Notes under the pieces: model-generated | Databases searched by the model: none | Told to the model about the DNA's origin: nothing | The model's input: only the letters and a program-made list of their open reading frames with translations | Part shown: piece by piece, positions 51,149 to 62,763 of the stretch | Layout: each line of letters opens with the position of its first letter | Numbering within the stretch: position 1 is the stretch's first letter | Assembly (NCBI RefSeq): GCF_003073135.1 | Contig: NZ_PGDQ01000004.1 | Coordinates: forward strand, 360,363 to 424,362 | From: Euzebya rosea | Lineage (GTDB): Bacteria > Actinomycetota > Nitriliruptoria > Euzebyales > Euzebyaceae | Length of the DNA: 64,000 bases | Direction: 5' to 3' | Program-made: the position numbers and the translations under genes

Positions 51149-51349
51149 ATGGACGAGCTCGAGCTGATCGTCGTGGGTGTCGACGACCGCGAATCCCTCC
51201 GGCGGGTCAGTGCATGCATCCGCGACGTCGAGGGCGTCGTCACGCTGCTGGTCGACGCCCGCACGGGCCGGGTCCGCATGGGTGGCACCGCCTCCCGCGA
51301 CGCGGTCTGCCGGGCGATCGTCGAGGCAGGCTTCCGCATCGAGCCGTGA
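51149..51349 (+). CDS. HMA-fold-like small protein without the CxxC motif
   Basis: 66 residues from ATG 51149. Beta-alpha-beta pattern of copper chaperone domains (ELELIVVGVDDRESLRRVSACIRDVEGVVTLLVD, VRMGGTASRDAVCRAIVEAGF in parts), but GVDDRES stands where GMxCxxC binds metal. The two Cys present are elsewhere. Divergent from copB, next to the SARP gene. It may be a regulator or a chaperone that lost metal binding. Confidence 0.65.
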   Translation: MDELELIVVGVDDRESLRRVSACIRDVEGVVTLLVDARTGRVRMGGTASRDAVCRAIVEAGFRIEP

Positions 51350-51351
51350 CC

Positions 51352-54300
51352 TCAGACGCAGTCCGCGCACTCCTCGACGTCGCGCTGCTGCACGGCCGGG
51401 GCCGGCAGCCGGTGCAGGCGGCGCAGCGACGAGGCCCGAGCCAGCATGGCGCTGCAGCGCACACCCTCGCCGTCGCGCGCCGCAACCCGCGCGAGCTGCT
51501 CGCAGGACGCAGCCGTGACGCCCACGTCGGCGTGCCGCTCCCCGGCGTCGAGCGCCGCCAGCAAGACCGCGGTCACCTCGCCCGGGTCCACGGCGTCGTC
51601 GTCCAGCAGCGCTGCGCCGAGCCCAACCCTCGCTGCGGCCGCGTTGATCTCGACGCCCCCGGCGTCCAGGTGCGCGATCGCCTCGAGGTAGCGGGCCTTC
51701 GCGGCTGGACGGTCGCCTCGCAGCCGGGCTGCCGTGCCGCGGCCGAGTGCGATCAGCCCTTCGGAGGTCGCATCCGGGACCTGCACGGCGACCTGCTCGG
51801 CCTCTGACAGCTTGCGCTCCGCCGTGACGGGGTCCCCACGGTGCAATGCTGACTCGCCGAGCTCCACGAGCGCCCGCAGGAGGTTGTTCGGCAGGCCGCA
51901 CTCGGTGGCGACCGACACGACCTCCGACAGGAACCGCTCGGCCTCGTCGGTCCGGCCCGCAAGACGCATCGCCATGCCCAGGTGCAGCCGCACCGCCGAG
52001 CGTCCCCAGGCGTCGCCCAGCCGATCGAAGGCCGCGGCGGCGCGCTCTCCCAGCCCGATCGCCGCATCCGGGTCTCCCGCGTGCATCCGCAGCTCCATCT
52101 CGACGAAGTCGGCCAACGCCGATCCCCAGGCGTCGCCCACGGCGGCCAGCCGAGCTCGCGCAGCCGCGGCCTCGGCCACGGACGGCAGCGGGTCGGCGGC
52201 GGCGACGCCTTCGACGGCTGCGAGCAACGCCGAGACGGCCGCGGGACCCTCCAGGCCGAGGTCCTCGAGGAGCGCGCGGCTCTCTCGCGCGGCCGCCGCG
52301 GCGTTCGCGTGGGGGTGCACGATGCAGCCGGCGGGGCGCAGCACCAAGGACAGCGACTGCAGCGCCCGCGCGCGTGCCTCCGACGGGCGCGGCGGCGCGG
52401 CGGCGAGCATGGTGGCCAGCCGCCCTCGTCCGTCGGCTTGTCGGCCGACGTACCAGTACCAGCCGAGCGAGGCGGTCAGCCGCAGCCCGAGGTCGGCCTC
52501 GTGCTCGGTGTGCGCCTCGGCCCAGTCCAGAGCTGCCCGCAGGTTCGCCTCCTCCACGCCCACCAGCAGCAGCCAGCGCCGCTGGTCGGGGCCGCGGAGT
52601 CCTTGTTCGGCCTCCTCGGCGAACCGGGTGAAGAAGTCCGCGAGGCGTCGGCCGGTGCGCTCGGCGTCGTCGGGGTCGGCGCGGAGCTGCTCGGCGGCGT
52701 ACAGCCGGACGGTCTGCAGCAGGCCGAACCGGCCGTCGTCGGTGAGGGTGACCATCGACTGCGCGACGAGCCGGTCGAGCAGGTCGAGGACGACGACCCC
52801 GCGTTCGGCACACACGTCTTCGGCCGCCTCCACCGTCCAGCCACCGGCGAAGACGGACAGCCGGCGCACCAGGCGTTTCGCCTCCTCCGACAGCAGGTCG
52901 TAGCTCCAGTCGATGACCGCCCGGAGCGTCTGGTGACGTGCCTCCGCAGTCCGGGGTCCCGCGGTGAGGACGCCGAAGCTGTCGTCCAGACGTGCGAGCA
53001 GCTTCTCGGGGACCAGGACGCCGACGCGCGCCGCGGCGAGCTCTATGGCCAGGGGCATGCCGTCAAGACGCTCGCAGATCTGCGCCACCACGGGGTCGTC
53101 CTCGGAGATTCCAAGCCCGGGTCGCACCGCGTGGGCGCGGGCGACGAACAGCCTGGAGCCGTCGGCCGGGGGCAGTGGCGGCAGCGGCACCTGCACCTCC
53201 CCGTGCACGCCGAGTGCCTCACGGCTGGTGGCGAGGACGCGGACGCCGTCGCCGGCGCCAAGCAGGTCCTCGACCACGTGCGCACACGCGTCGATGAGGT
53301 GCTCGCAGTTGTCCAGCAGCAGCAGAACCCGGCGCTCGTGCAGCCAACGGCGGACGTGGGTAGAGGGATCGGCGTCGGGCCCGACGTCGAGGCCGATAGC
53401 CCGCGCGATGGCGGTCGGGATCGCCGCGCCGTCGGCCAGCTCAGCGAGGCGGACCAGCCAGCAGCCGTCACGGTGGGCGCTGGTCAGTTCGCGTGCGAGC
53501 GCCAGCGCGACGGTGGTCTTGCCCGCACCTCCCGGACCGGTGACCGTGACGACGCGGTGTACCGCGAGCGCCTCGCGGAGCTGAAGCAACTCGGCCTGGC
53601 GTCCGATCAGCGGGTGCAGGGCGGCTCCGATGTTGCCGCTGGTCGCCTGCGCGGCTGCCGGCGGCGCGAGCGCGGGGTCGTCGGCCAGGATCTGGCCCTG
53701 CAGCTGCCGGAGCGCGGCCGACGGCGGGAGACCGAAGCCCTCGTCGAGCACGCGGTAGCCGTCCTGGTAGATCTCCAGCGCCTCGGCGGTGCGGCCGCTG
53801 CGGTGCAGCGCGAGCATCAGCTGGCCGCGGAGCCGCTCCCGCAATGGATGCGCGGCAAGCAACGCCTGCGCCTCGCCGATGACCTGCTGGTGGCCACCTG
53901 CGGCCAGACGCTGCTCCAGCAGCTCCTCCAGCGCGTGCGCGTGCAGCTCCAGCAGCCTAGTGCTTTCGGTCCGGGCCCAGTCCAGCTCGATCATGTCCTG
54001 GAACGGGTCGCCACGCCACAGCGCCAGCGCCTCGGTGAACCGCCGGGCCGCCAGGAGCCGCTCGAACGCCACGAGGTCGACCTCGACCCCGTCGGCGAGG
54101 CGGTAGCCGGGCGGCTCGTGGATCACGGCCCCCGGAAGCGCCCGGCGCAGCTTGGCGACGCGCACCTGCAGCGCGTTGACCGGGTCGGCAGGCAGTCTCG
54201 CCCCCCACAACCCGTCGATCAAGCGGTCGGCGCTGACCGCACGTCCTCCGGCCGTCGCCAGCATCGCCAGTAGGCTCCGCTCCGCCAGAGGCAGTGGGAT

Positions 54301-54360
54301 CGGCGGGGAGTCGGGGTCGAGCCGCACCGCGAGCCGGCCGAGCACATCGATCTGCACCAC
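51352..54360 (-). CDS. SARP/AfsR-type regulator with NB-ARC-like ATPase and TPR repeats
   Basis: 1002 residues from GTG 54360 (a second GTG follows directly). OmpR-like winged helix (SLLAMLATAGGRAVSADRLIDGLWG), BTAD domain (ALALWRGDPFQDMIELDW), then a STAND ATPase with Walker A VTGPGGAGKTT, LLLDNCEHL, and a long helical TPR-like tail. Large SARPs switch on gene clusters in response to ATP-dependent signalling. Placement between the copper pump and cytochrome pair suggests one of these as target, but this is not shown. Confidence 0.93.
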   Translation of the reverse strand: MVQIDVLGRLAVRLDPDSPPIPLPLAERSLLAMLATAGGRAVSADRLIDGLWGARLPADPVNALQVRVAKLRRALPGAVIHEPPGYRLADGVEVDLVAFERLLAARRFTEALALWRGDPFQDMIELDWARTESTRLLELHAHALEELLEQRLAAGGHQQVIGEAQALLAAHPLRERLRGQLMLALHRSGRTAEALEIYQDGYRVLDEGFGLPPSAALRQLQGQILADDPALAPPAAAQATSGNIGAALHPLIGRQAELLQLREALAVHRVVTVTGPGGAGKTTVALALARELTSAHRDGCWLVRLAELADGAAIPTAIARAIGLDVGPDADPSTHVRRWLHERRVLLLLDNCEHLIDACAHVVEDLLGAGDGVRVLATSREALGVHGEVQVPLPPLPPADGSRLFVARAHAVRPGLGISEDDPVVAQICERLDGMPLAIELAAARVGVLVPEKLLARLDDSFGVLTAGPRTAEARHQTLRAVIDWSYDLLSEEAKRLVRRLSVFAGGWTVEAAEDVCAERGVVVLDLLDRLVAQSMVTLTDDGRFGLLQTVRLYAAEQLRADPDDAERTGRRLADFFTRFAEEAEQGLRGPDQRRWLLLVGVEEANLRAALDWAEAHTEHEADLGLRLTASLGWYWYVGRQADGRGRLATMLAAAPPRPSEARARALQSLSLVLRPAGCIVHPHANAAAAARESRALLEDLGLEGPAAVSALLAAVEGVAAADPLPSVAEAAAARARLAAVGDAWGSALADFVEMELRMHAGDPDAAIGLGERAAAAFDRLGDAWGRSAVRLHLGMAMRLAGRTDEAERFLSEVVSVATECGLPNNLLRALVELGESALHRGDPVTAERKLSEAEQVAVQVPDATSEGLIALGRGTAARLRGDRPAAKARYLEAIAHLDAGGVEINAAAARVGLGAALLDDDAVDPGEVTAVLLAALDAGERHADVGVTAASCEQLARVAARDGEGVRCSAMLARASSLRRLHRLPAPAVQQRDVEECADCV

Positions 54361-54453
54361 GCCCTCCTCGCATGGACGGTCCCCACGGCCAGCCGTGGAG
54401 AGGAAAGACTAGTCGCTGATCTCCGCCCTGCCCCGGTGCTTCGGAGCATTCCC

Positions 54454-54804
54454 TCACCTGACTCGCAGTCTTGCCTCCATGCCTGCTTCCCGGTGGCCTT
54501 CGAGCGCGCAGTAGACGTCGTATTCCCCGGCGGGGAGTGCGGGGAGCCGATAGGGCACCGATGCGTCCTCGAACACGGCAAGATGTACAAGGATGTCGTC
54601 GGGCAGGCCGTCGACGGTGAAGTCGTGTGGAACGGTCCCTGTGTTGGTGAGGGTGAGCTCGAACCCTTCGGTGTCGGCGGGAAGGTTGATCGTGGTCGGC
54701 CGGTAGGCGAAGTCGTCCATGACCAGCTCGTTCGTGGTCACCGGTGACTGGCAGCCGGCGCCAGCCACGGCGACGATGGCAAGGAGCACCCGAAGCGTGC
54801 GCAC
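54454..54804 (-). CDS. Cupredoxin lipoprotein, copy 2
   Basis: 116 residues from GTG 54804, eight bases after the cytochrome stop. Lipobox GAGCQS; His in VPHDF, Cys-His-Met in YCALEGHREAGM. Closely similar to the protein at 26360 along its full length. The same gene order, spacing and strand with the cytochrome c gene show that the pair was duplicated as a unit. Confidence 0.88.
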   Translation of the reverse strand: MRTLRVLLAIVAVAGAGCQSPVTTNELVMDDFAYRPTTINLPADTEGFELTLTNTGTVPHDFTVDGLPDDILVHLAVFEDASVPYRLPALPAGEYDVYCALEGHREAGMEARLRVR

Positions 54805-54812
54805 GGGCTGGA

Positions 54813-55187
54813 CTAGTCCAGGAGGCCGGCGGCCTGCTGCTGCGCACGGACGTAGGCGACGATGTCGGTCACGTCGTCGTCGCTGACTCCGTCGATCGGG
54901 GGCATCGGCCCGAAGCTCCAGTGGTGCGGCTGGACGCCGTTGCGGACGGCGAAGAGAAATGAGATGTCGGCGTGATGGTTGGGGAGGTAGACGGCGTCGA
55001 GGTGCGGCGGTCCTTGGTCGGTTCCGCGCAGGTCGGCGCCGTGGCACTGAGCGCAGTTGGCTTGGTACAACTCCTCACCGACGGCGACATCGGCGGTGGC
55101 CCCGTCGATCGGTCCGTCCGTTGTGGGAGTGCCGGCGCAGCCGGCGAGGAGCACGAGCAGGGCGGCCGCCGGGAGATGTGCGCGCAT
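54813..55187 (-). CDS. Monoheme cytochrome c lipoprotein, copy 2
   Basis: 124 residues from ATG 55187. Lipobox VLLAGCA, heme site CAQCH, axial Met in FGPMPPIDGVS, and the same PNHH/QPHHW set as copy 1. It shares the block GTDQGPPHLDAVYLPNHH with the paralog at 26723. A CsoR-like dyad overlaps its start. Upstream in-frame codons to 55310 overlap the box and the MBL gene and are not taken as start. Confidence 0.9.
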   Translation of the reverse strand: MRAHLPAAALLVLLAGCAGTPTTDGPIDGATADVAVGEELYQANCAQCHGADLRGTDQGPPHLDAVYLPNHHADISFLFAVRNGVQPHHWSFGPMPPIDGVSDDDVTDIVAYVRAQQQAAGLLD

Positions 55188-55202
55188 ACCCCCAAAAGGT
55201 AT
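55186..55202. promoter_or_regulatory. CsoR-like operator over the start of cytochrome c copy 2
   Basis: ATACCCCCAAAAGGTAT: five-base inverted arms ATACC and GGTAT around seven bases, total 17 as in CsoR sites (ATACCCCnnnGGGGTAT). It covers the ATG, as does the shorter version at 27105. Best conserved of the four boxes. Confidence 0.5.
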
Positions 55203-55218
55203 CGCGGAGCGTGACGTG

Positions 55219-55878
55219 TCACCATCCACGCTCCCGCCACTCGTCCAGCTTGGGCCGTTCAGCCCCCAACGTCGTGTCATCACCATGGCCCGGGTAAACC
55301 CACGTCTCATCGTCTAGAATGAAGAGGCGCTCGGTCACAGCCCGATACGCAGAGTCAAATTCCTCGGGACTTGTGGTCCTGCCAATCCCGCCCGGGAAGA
55401 GGGTGTCGCCCGTGAACAGGTGGCGTTCGCCCAGCAGGACCGACATCGAGCCAGGGGTGTGGCCGGGGTTGTGGATCAGCCGAACCGACGTCTCCCCGAA
55501 CGAGATGACGTCGCCGTCGTCGACGTGGCGCGACGCCTCCACGGGGATCATGTCGGCGTCGGCCGCATGGTGGACCACCTCGGCCCCGGTGGCCGCGGCG
55601 ACCGCCTCGAGCGCCTGCCAGTGGTCGCCGTGCCCGTGGGTCGTCAGGATCGTCGTCACCGTCACCCCGGCGTCGGCGATCGTGGCCAGCAGGGCATCGG
55701 CGTCGTTGGCGGCGTCGATCAGCAACGCCTCGCCCGCCGACGACAGCAGGTAGGCGTTGTTGTCCATCGGGCCGACCGACTGCTTGCGGAGGACCACCTC
55801 GGTGCCGTCGTCGAGGGCGACCGTGCGCTGGGCAGCCGGTCCGCCGGATTCCACGTGACCGTTCTCGGGATACGTCAT
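55219..55878 (-). CDS. MBL-fold hydrolase (glyoxalase II-like)
   Basis: 219 residues from ATG 55878. Zinc motif TTHGHGDHW, then NPGHTPGS, FTGDTLFPGG and the final His in YPGHGDDT. Glyoxalase II or persulfide dioxygenase relatives share this. First ordinary gene after the copper region. Confidence 0.9.
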   Translation of the reverse strand: MTYPENGHVESGGPAAQRTVALDDGTEVVLRKQSVGPMDNNAYLLSSAGEALLIDAANDADALLATIADAGVTVTTILTTHGHGDHWQALEAVAAATGAEVVHHAADADMIPVEASRHVDDGDVISFGETSVRLIHNPGHTPGSMSVLLGERHLFTGDTLFPGGIGRTTSPEEFDSAYRAVTERLFILDDETWVYPGHGDDTTLGAERPKLDEWRERGW

Positions 55879-55997
55879 GGCGCCGTTCTACCCGACGACC
55901 CCGCAGAGAAAAGTTCGACCACCGCTGTTAACGAAACGCAGGGTGCGCCGTCTACCCCCCGAACACGCCGCACCACCTACCCAAGGACACCCTGCTC

Positions 55998-56861
55998 GTG
56001 ACCCCTGCCCGCCGCACCCTGCTCGCGCCCGCCGTGGCGACCCTCCTGGTCCTCCTGCTGGCCCTCGCCTCGACCCCGGCCGCCGCCGACCCCCAGTGGG
56101 CCTCCGTCGACGACGCCACCATCCACCCCGGGGTGCAGATGTACACCGACGGCGCCCAGTGCACCGCCAACTTCATCTTCTACTCCACCGACTCCCAGAC
56201 CGGTGAGGTCGCCGACATGTACATCGGCTACGCCGCACACTGCGCCGGACTCGGCGAGGCCACCGACACCAACGGCTGCACCACCACCTCGCTGCCGTAC
56301 GGCACCGAGGTCGAGATCTCCGGCGCCAGCCAGCCGGGCACCCTTGCCTACTCGTCGTGGCAGGCCATGCAGGACGTCAACGAGACCGACGCCAACGCCT
56401 GTGCCGGCAACGACTTCGCGCTGGTCCTGATCGACCCCGCCGACCACGACAAGGTCAACCCCTCCATCCCGTTCTGGGGCGGTCCGCAGGGCATCAACAC
56501 CGACGGCGTCTCCTTCGGTGAGCGCATCTACTCCTACGGCAACTCCAGCCTGCGCCCCACCGACTCCATCCTGTCCCGCAAGGAGGGCTACGGCGTCCAG
56601 ACCGGTACCGGCGGCTGGCTGCACACCGTCTACACGACCAGCCCCGGCATCCCCGGTGACTCCGGGTCCGCCTACCTCGACAGCGAGGGCCGCGCCCTGG
56701 GCGTCGTCTCCACCCTGGCGTTGGCCCCCCTCGCCCTGTCCAACAACGTCAGCGACCTGAACAAGGCGCTGGACTACGCGATCACCAACGGCGGCATGGA
56801 CATCCAGATGGCCGAGGGCACCGAGGCGTTCGACCCCGGTCTCGGCACGATGCTCGGCTGA
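55998..56861 (+). CDS. Secreted trypsin-like serine protease
   Basis: 287 residues from GTG 55998. Signal peptide (LLAPAVATLLVLLLALASTPAAA), catalytic His in GYAAHCAG, Asp in GNDFALVLI and Ser in IPGDSGSAY. Several Cys for disulfides. A strong terminator follows at 56887. Confidence 0.88.
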   Translation: MTPARRTLLAPAVATLLVLLLALASTPAAADPQWASVDDATIHPGVQMYTDGAQCTANFIFYSTDSQTGEVADMYIGYAAHCAGLGEATDTNGCTTTSLPYGTEVEISGASQPGTLAYSSWQAMQDVNETDANACAGNDFALVLIDPADHDKVNPSIPFWGGPQGINTDGVSFGERIYSYGNSSLRPTDSILSRKEGYGVQTGTGGWLHTVYTTSPGIPGDSGSAYLDSEGRALGVVSTLALAPLALSNNVSDLNKALDYAITNGGMDIQMAEGTEAFDPGLGTMLG

Positions 56862-56886
56862 TCCCGCCTCAGCACGACATCACGCC

Positions 56887-56926
56887 GCAGGGCCGACCCG
56901 GGGAGGGGCGGCCCTGCTGGCGTTTT
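56887..56926 (+). terminator. Rho-independent terminator after the protease gene
   Basis: GCAGGGCCG (56887-56895) pairs perfectly with CGGCCCTGC (56909-56917), followed by TGGCGTTTT. Loop is 13 bases. Confidence 0.8.
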
Positions 56927-57026
56927 CGGACCGAACTCGTACACTCGTTCGAGTGACGTCTGCATCGTTCCGGCACGTGGGTTGCCATGTGGATCCCGTT
57001 GTCGCCCCGGGTAGGTTGGGCAAGCC

Positions 57027-59897
<2,871 letters not shown>

Positions 59898-59915
59898 CCG
59901 CCGGGCCGGGGTGCG

Positions 59916-60542
59916 TCAGTCGTCCTCGGCGAACCCCTCGCGACCGATGAGGGGCACGAAGCGCACCGACATCAAGTGCTCGGGGCCGACGATGTCGGCC
60001 CCGTGCCGGACCCAGCGTTGCAGGCTCGACCGGGACGGCGGCCCGACGGGGATCACCAGCCGGCCACCGTCCGCCAGCTGGTCCAGCAGCGCGGGCGGGA
60101 CCCGAGGACCGGTGGCCCCCACCGTGATCGCGTCGTAGGGCGCGTGGTCGGGCCACCCCAGCGTGCCGTCGCCCACGACGAGCCGGACGTTGCGCAGCCC
60201 CTCCAGCGCAGCGGTGGCGGTGTGCACCAACGACGGGTGGCGGTCCACGGACACCACCGAGCGAGCCAGCCGGGACAGGATGGCCGTCTGGTAGCCCGAG
60301 CCGGTGCCGACCTCCAGCACCGAGTCCCGGTCGGTCAGCCCGAGCGCCTCGACCATCCGCGCGATCAGCGACGGTTGGCTCGTGGTCTGTCCCTCACCGA
60401 TGGGCAGGGGGGCATCGCGCGTTGCCTGGCGCCGTTGTCCCCGGGGGAGGAAGGACGCGCGGTCGACCTCCCGGACGGCATCGAGGACCCGACCGTCCCG
60501 GACGCCGGCGTCCCGGCAGGCGTGCACGAGCGAGGCGGTCAC
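59916..60542 (-). CDS. pcm: Protein-L-isoaspartate O-methyltransferase
   Basis: 208 residues from GTG 60542, chosen for AAGGAG seven bases upstream; an ATG at 60578 lacks one. [25 protein letters not shown] site [15 protein letters not shown] and [20 protein letters not shown] are the family landmarks. Repairs isoaspartate in aged proteins. Confidence 0.94.
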   Translation of the reverse strand: MTASLVHACRDAGVRDGRVLDAVREVDRASFLPRGQRRQATRDAPLPIGEGQTTSQPSLIARMVEALGLTDRDSVLEVGTGSGYQTAILSRLARSVVSVDRHPSLVHTATAALEGLRNVRLVVGDGTLGWPDHAPYDAITVGATGPRVPPALLDQLADGGRLVIPVGPPSRSSLQRWVRHGADIVGPEHLMSVRFVPLIGREGFAEDD

Positions 60543-60711
60543 GGGCGGCTCCTTCCACAGGTGGTGGACCTCGACCATAGAGGTCGACGGGCGGGCGACG
60601 TCGCTCGGCGCGGATCGGCGAGTGAACAAGATTCATCAAGTGCTGGACGGGGTCGTCCGACCGGGCGTACGGTGCGAAGGAGGGGTCGCCTGCCGGAAGA
60701 GGAGAACTGCC

Positions 60712-61188
60712 ATGAACGCCCGACCCGGAGACCGGATCTGCGTCAACTCGTCGAGCCCGTCAGCACCACCGCGGATGGGGACCGTGCTGGACGTCAAGCC
60801 GGGGGTCAGCTCACCCCTGTACCGCGTGGCCTGGGACGACGGCAGCGAGACGACCCTCGTCCCCAGCATGGGTGCCGCCGTCGTCACCGCCGACCACGCC
60901 CACCACGACGACGTCCCGGAGGCCACGTTCGGCTGCCACATCGACGTGGTCCTGCGGGAGACGGACGGGGAGTGCCGGGCTGTCGCCACGCTGGTCACGC
61001 CGCGCGGCTCGTTCAGCGCCGAGGGCGAGTCCCACCGCCACCCCGATGACACCGACGTCCCGATGATCGGCGAGGAGCTGGCCATGGGCCGTGCGCTGAA
61101 GCATCTCGGCAGGCAGCTCACCGCTGCGGCGATGGAGGCCATCGAGGACCACGAGTCGCGGCCCATCCACCTGCTGAACCCCATCTAG
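60712..61188 (+). CDS. DUF1918/DUF1876 domain protein
   Basis: 158 residues from ATG 60712, with GAGGAG seven bases upstream. N-terminal SH3-like DUF1918 (PGDRICVN, RMGTVLDVKPGVSSPLYRVAWDDGSETTLVPS) and C-terminal DUF1876 (CHIDVVLRETDGECRAVATLV, MIGEELAMGRALKHLGRQLT). Both are actinobacterial families of unknown function; the fusion of the two is a useful taxonomic hint. Confidence 0.88.
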   Translation: MNARPGDRICVNSSSPSAPPRMGTVLDVKPGVSSPLYRVAWDDGSETTLVPSMGAAVVTADHAHHDDVPEATFGCHIDVVLRETDGECRAVATLVTPRGSFSAEGESHRHPDDTDVPMIGEELAMGRALKHLGRQLTAAAMEAIEDHESRPIHLLNPI

Positions 61189-61325
61189 CGACCCCTCGCG
61201 GCGGCACCACCCGGCCACACGACCGGGAGGGCAGCAGCGCGTGTGTGCCTAGGCTTCGTCGAAGCCATGGTCATCGCCCCCGCCCCGTTCCCCGTCCAGC
61301 TGCCCACCGTGCGACGGGAGGGCTC

Positions 61326-62696
61326 GTGACGGCGTCCACCGAGGTGCTGGTCGTCGGTGGCGGACCTGCGGGGTTGGCCGCCGCCCTCCTCGCGGCCCGC
61401 GAGGGGCATCGCACCGTGCTGCTGGAGGCAGGCCACCGCGTCGGAGGGATGGCTGCCAGCGTGGAGATCGCGGGCCAGCGCGTCGACCTCGGCAGCCACC
61501 GCCTGCACCCCGCGGCATCCGCAGGGTCGATGGGGCTGCTCCGCGAGCTGCTGGGTGACGACCTGCAGGAGCGGCAACGTCGCGGGCGCCTGCGGCTGCA
61601 GGATCGCTGGGTGAAGTTCCCGCTCGAGCCGCCCGACCTGGCGCGCAGCCTGCCGCCACGCACGGCCGCCGCCATCGGCGCCGACCTGGTGACCGGCGCG
61701 GTCCGACGCGAGCGGCCCGCGGTCGACACCTACGCCGACGTCGTCAGGGCCAGGCTCGGGCCGACCGTGCTGAGGGACTTCCACGGACCGTACGCGCGGA
61801 AGCTCTGGGGTGTCGAACCCGAGGTGCTGGCCGGTGAGCTGGCGCGCCGTCGCATCGCCCTCACCGGGCTCGGGGACGTGGTCGCCAAGCTGCGACGAAC
61901 GGCGACCCCGACCGGCCGGCGGTTCCTGTACCCCCGGCTGGGCTACGGCCAGATCGTCGAGCGCCTGGCCGAGGAAGCAGCACGCAGCGGTGCGGACCTG
62001 CGCATCGGCAGCCGGCCGGTCGCGGTGACCCCGGGTACCGACGACGTCGAGGCGACCCTCGCGGACGGCACGACCATCCGCGCCGGACGGGTGCTGTGGA
62101 CCGCCCCGCCGACCGCGCTCGCCGACGCCGCGGGCCTGCCGGACGTCCCGCTCGCGCACCGCGGTGTCGTGCTGGTCTACCTGGTGGTCGATGCCGACCG
62201 CTGGCTGGACTGGGACGCCCACTACGTGCCGACCATCGGCGTGCCCTTCGTCCGGCTGTCGGAGCCCAAGAACTACCGCGACGGTCCTGACCCCGACGGC
62301 GTCACGGTCCTGTGCGCCGAGGTGCCCTGCACCGCCGGTGACGAGACGTGGTCGGCCAGCGACGACGAGCTCGGCGCGATGGTGCTGGACGGCATGGCCC
62401 GGCTCGACCTGCCCACGCCCCGCGTGGAGGGCGTCGAGGTCATCCGCCTGCCCAGCGTGTACCCGCTGCTCACGGCTGACGGGATCGACGAGGTCACGCG
62501 TGCGCAGCGGCAGGTGGAACGGCTCGACGGGATCACCGTCCTTGGCCGTCAGGGACTCGGCGTGGCCGACAACCTGCACCACGTCCTCGACATGTCCCGC
62601 GCGGCCGTGGCGTGCCTGGGGCCCGGCGGCGGCTGGGACCGGCGCCGCTGGGCCCGGGCCCGCGCCGGGTTCGACGACCACGTCGTCGAGGACTGA
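61326..62696 (+). CDS. FAD-dependent amine oxidase/protoporphyrinogen oxidase-like protein
   Basis: 456 residues from GTG 61326, with GGGAGGG upstream. N-terminal FAD motif EVLVVGGGPAGLAAALLAAREG, EAGHRVGGMAASV and DLGSHRLHP; C-terminal VLGRQGLGVADNLHHVLDMS. Resembles UDP-galactopyranose mutase/PPO-like NAD(P)-binding oxidoreductases. Substrate unknown. Confidence 0.85.
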   Translation: MTASTEVLVVGGGPAGLAAALLAAREGHRTVLLEAGHRVGGMAASVEIAGQRVDLGSHRLHPAASAGSMGLLRELLGDDLQERQRRGRLRLQDRWVKFPLEPPDLARSLPPRTAAAIGADLVTGAVRRERPAVDTYADVVRARLGPTVLRDFHGPYARKLWGVEPEVLAGELARRRIALTGLGDVVAKLRRTATPTGRRFLYPRLGYGQIVERLAEEAARSGADLRIGSRPVAVTPGTDDVEATLADGTTIRAGRVLWTAPPTALADAAGLPDVPLAHRGVVLVYLVVDADRWLDWDAHYVPTIGVPFVRLSEPKNYRDGPDPDGVTVLCAEVPCTAGDETWSASDDELGAMVLDGMARLDLPTPRVEGVEVIRLPSVYPLLTADGIDEVTRAQRQVERLDGITVLGRQGLGVADNLHHVLDMSRAAVACLGPGGGWDRRRWARARAGFDDHVVED

Positions 62697-62710
62697 CCGA
62701 CGACGCAGCG

Positions 62711-62743
62711 GAACGGGCCGCCCCCGATCGGGGCGGCCCGTTC
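62711..62743. terminator. Bidirectional terminator hairpin
   Basis: GAACGGGCCGCCCC and GGGGCGGCCCGTTC form a perfect 14-bp stem around CGATC, between convergent stops at 62696 and 62764. Confidence 0.85.
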
Positions 62744-62763
62744 ACGATCGTGCGACCGCTCGG

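Noticed and set aside
51982-54273. 763-codon plus-strand ORF opposite the SARP gene
   Set aside because: Antisense shadow of a gene with complete domain structure.
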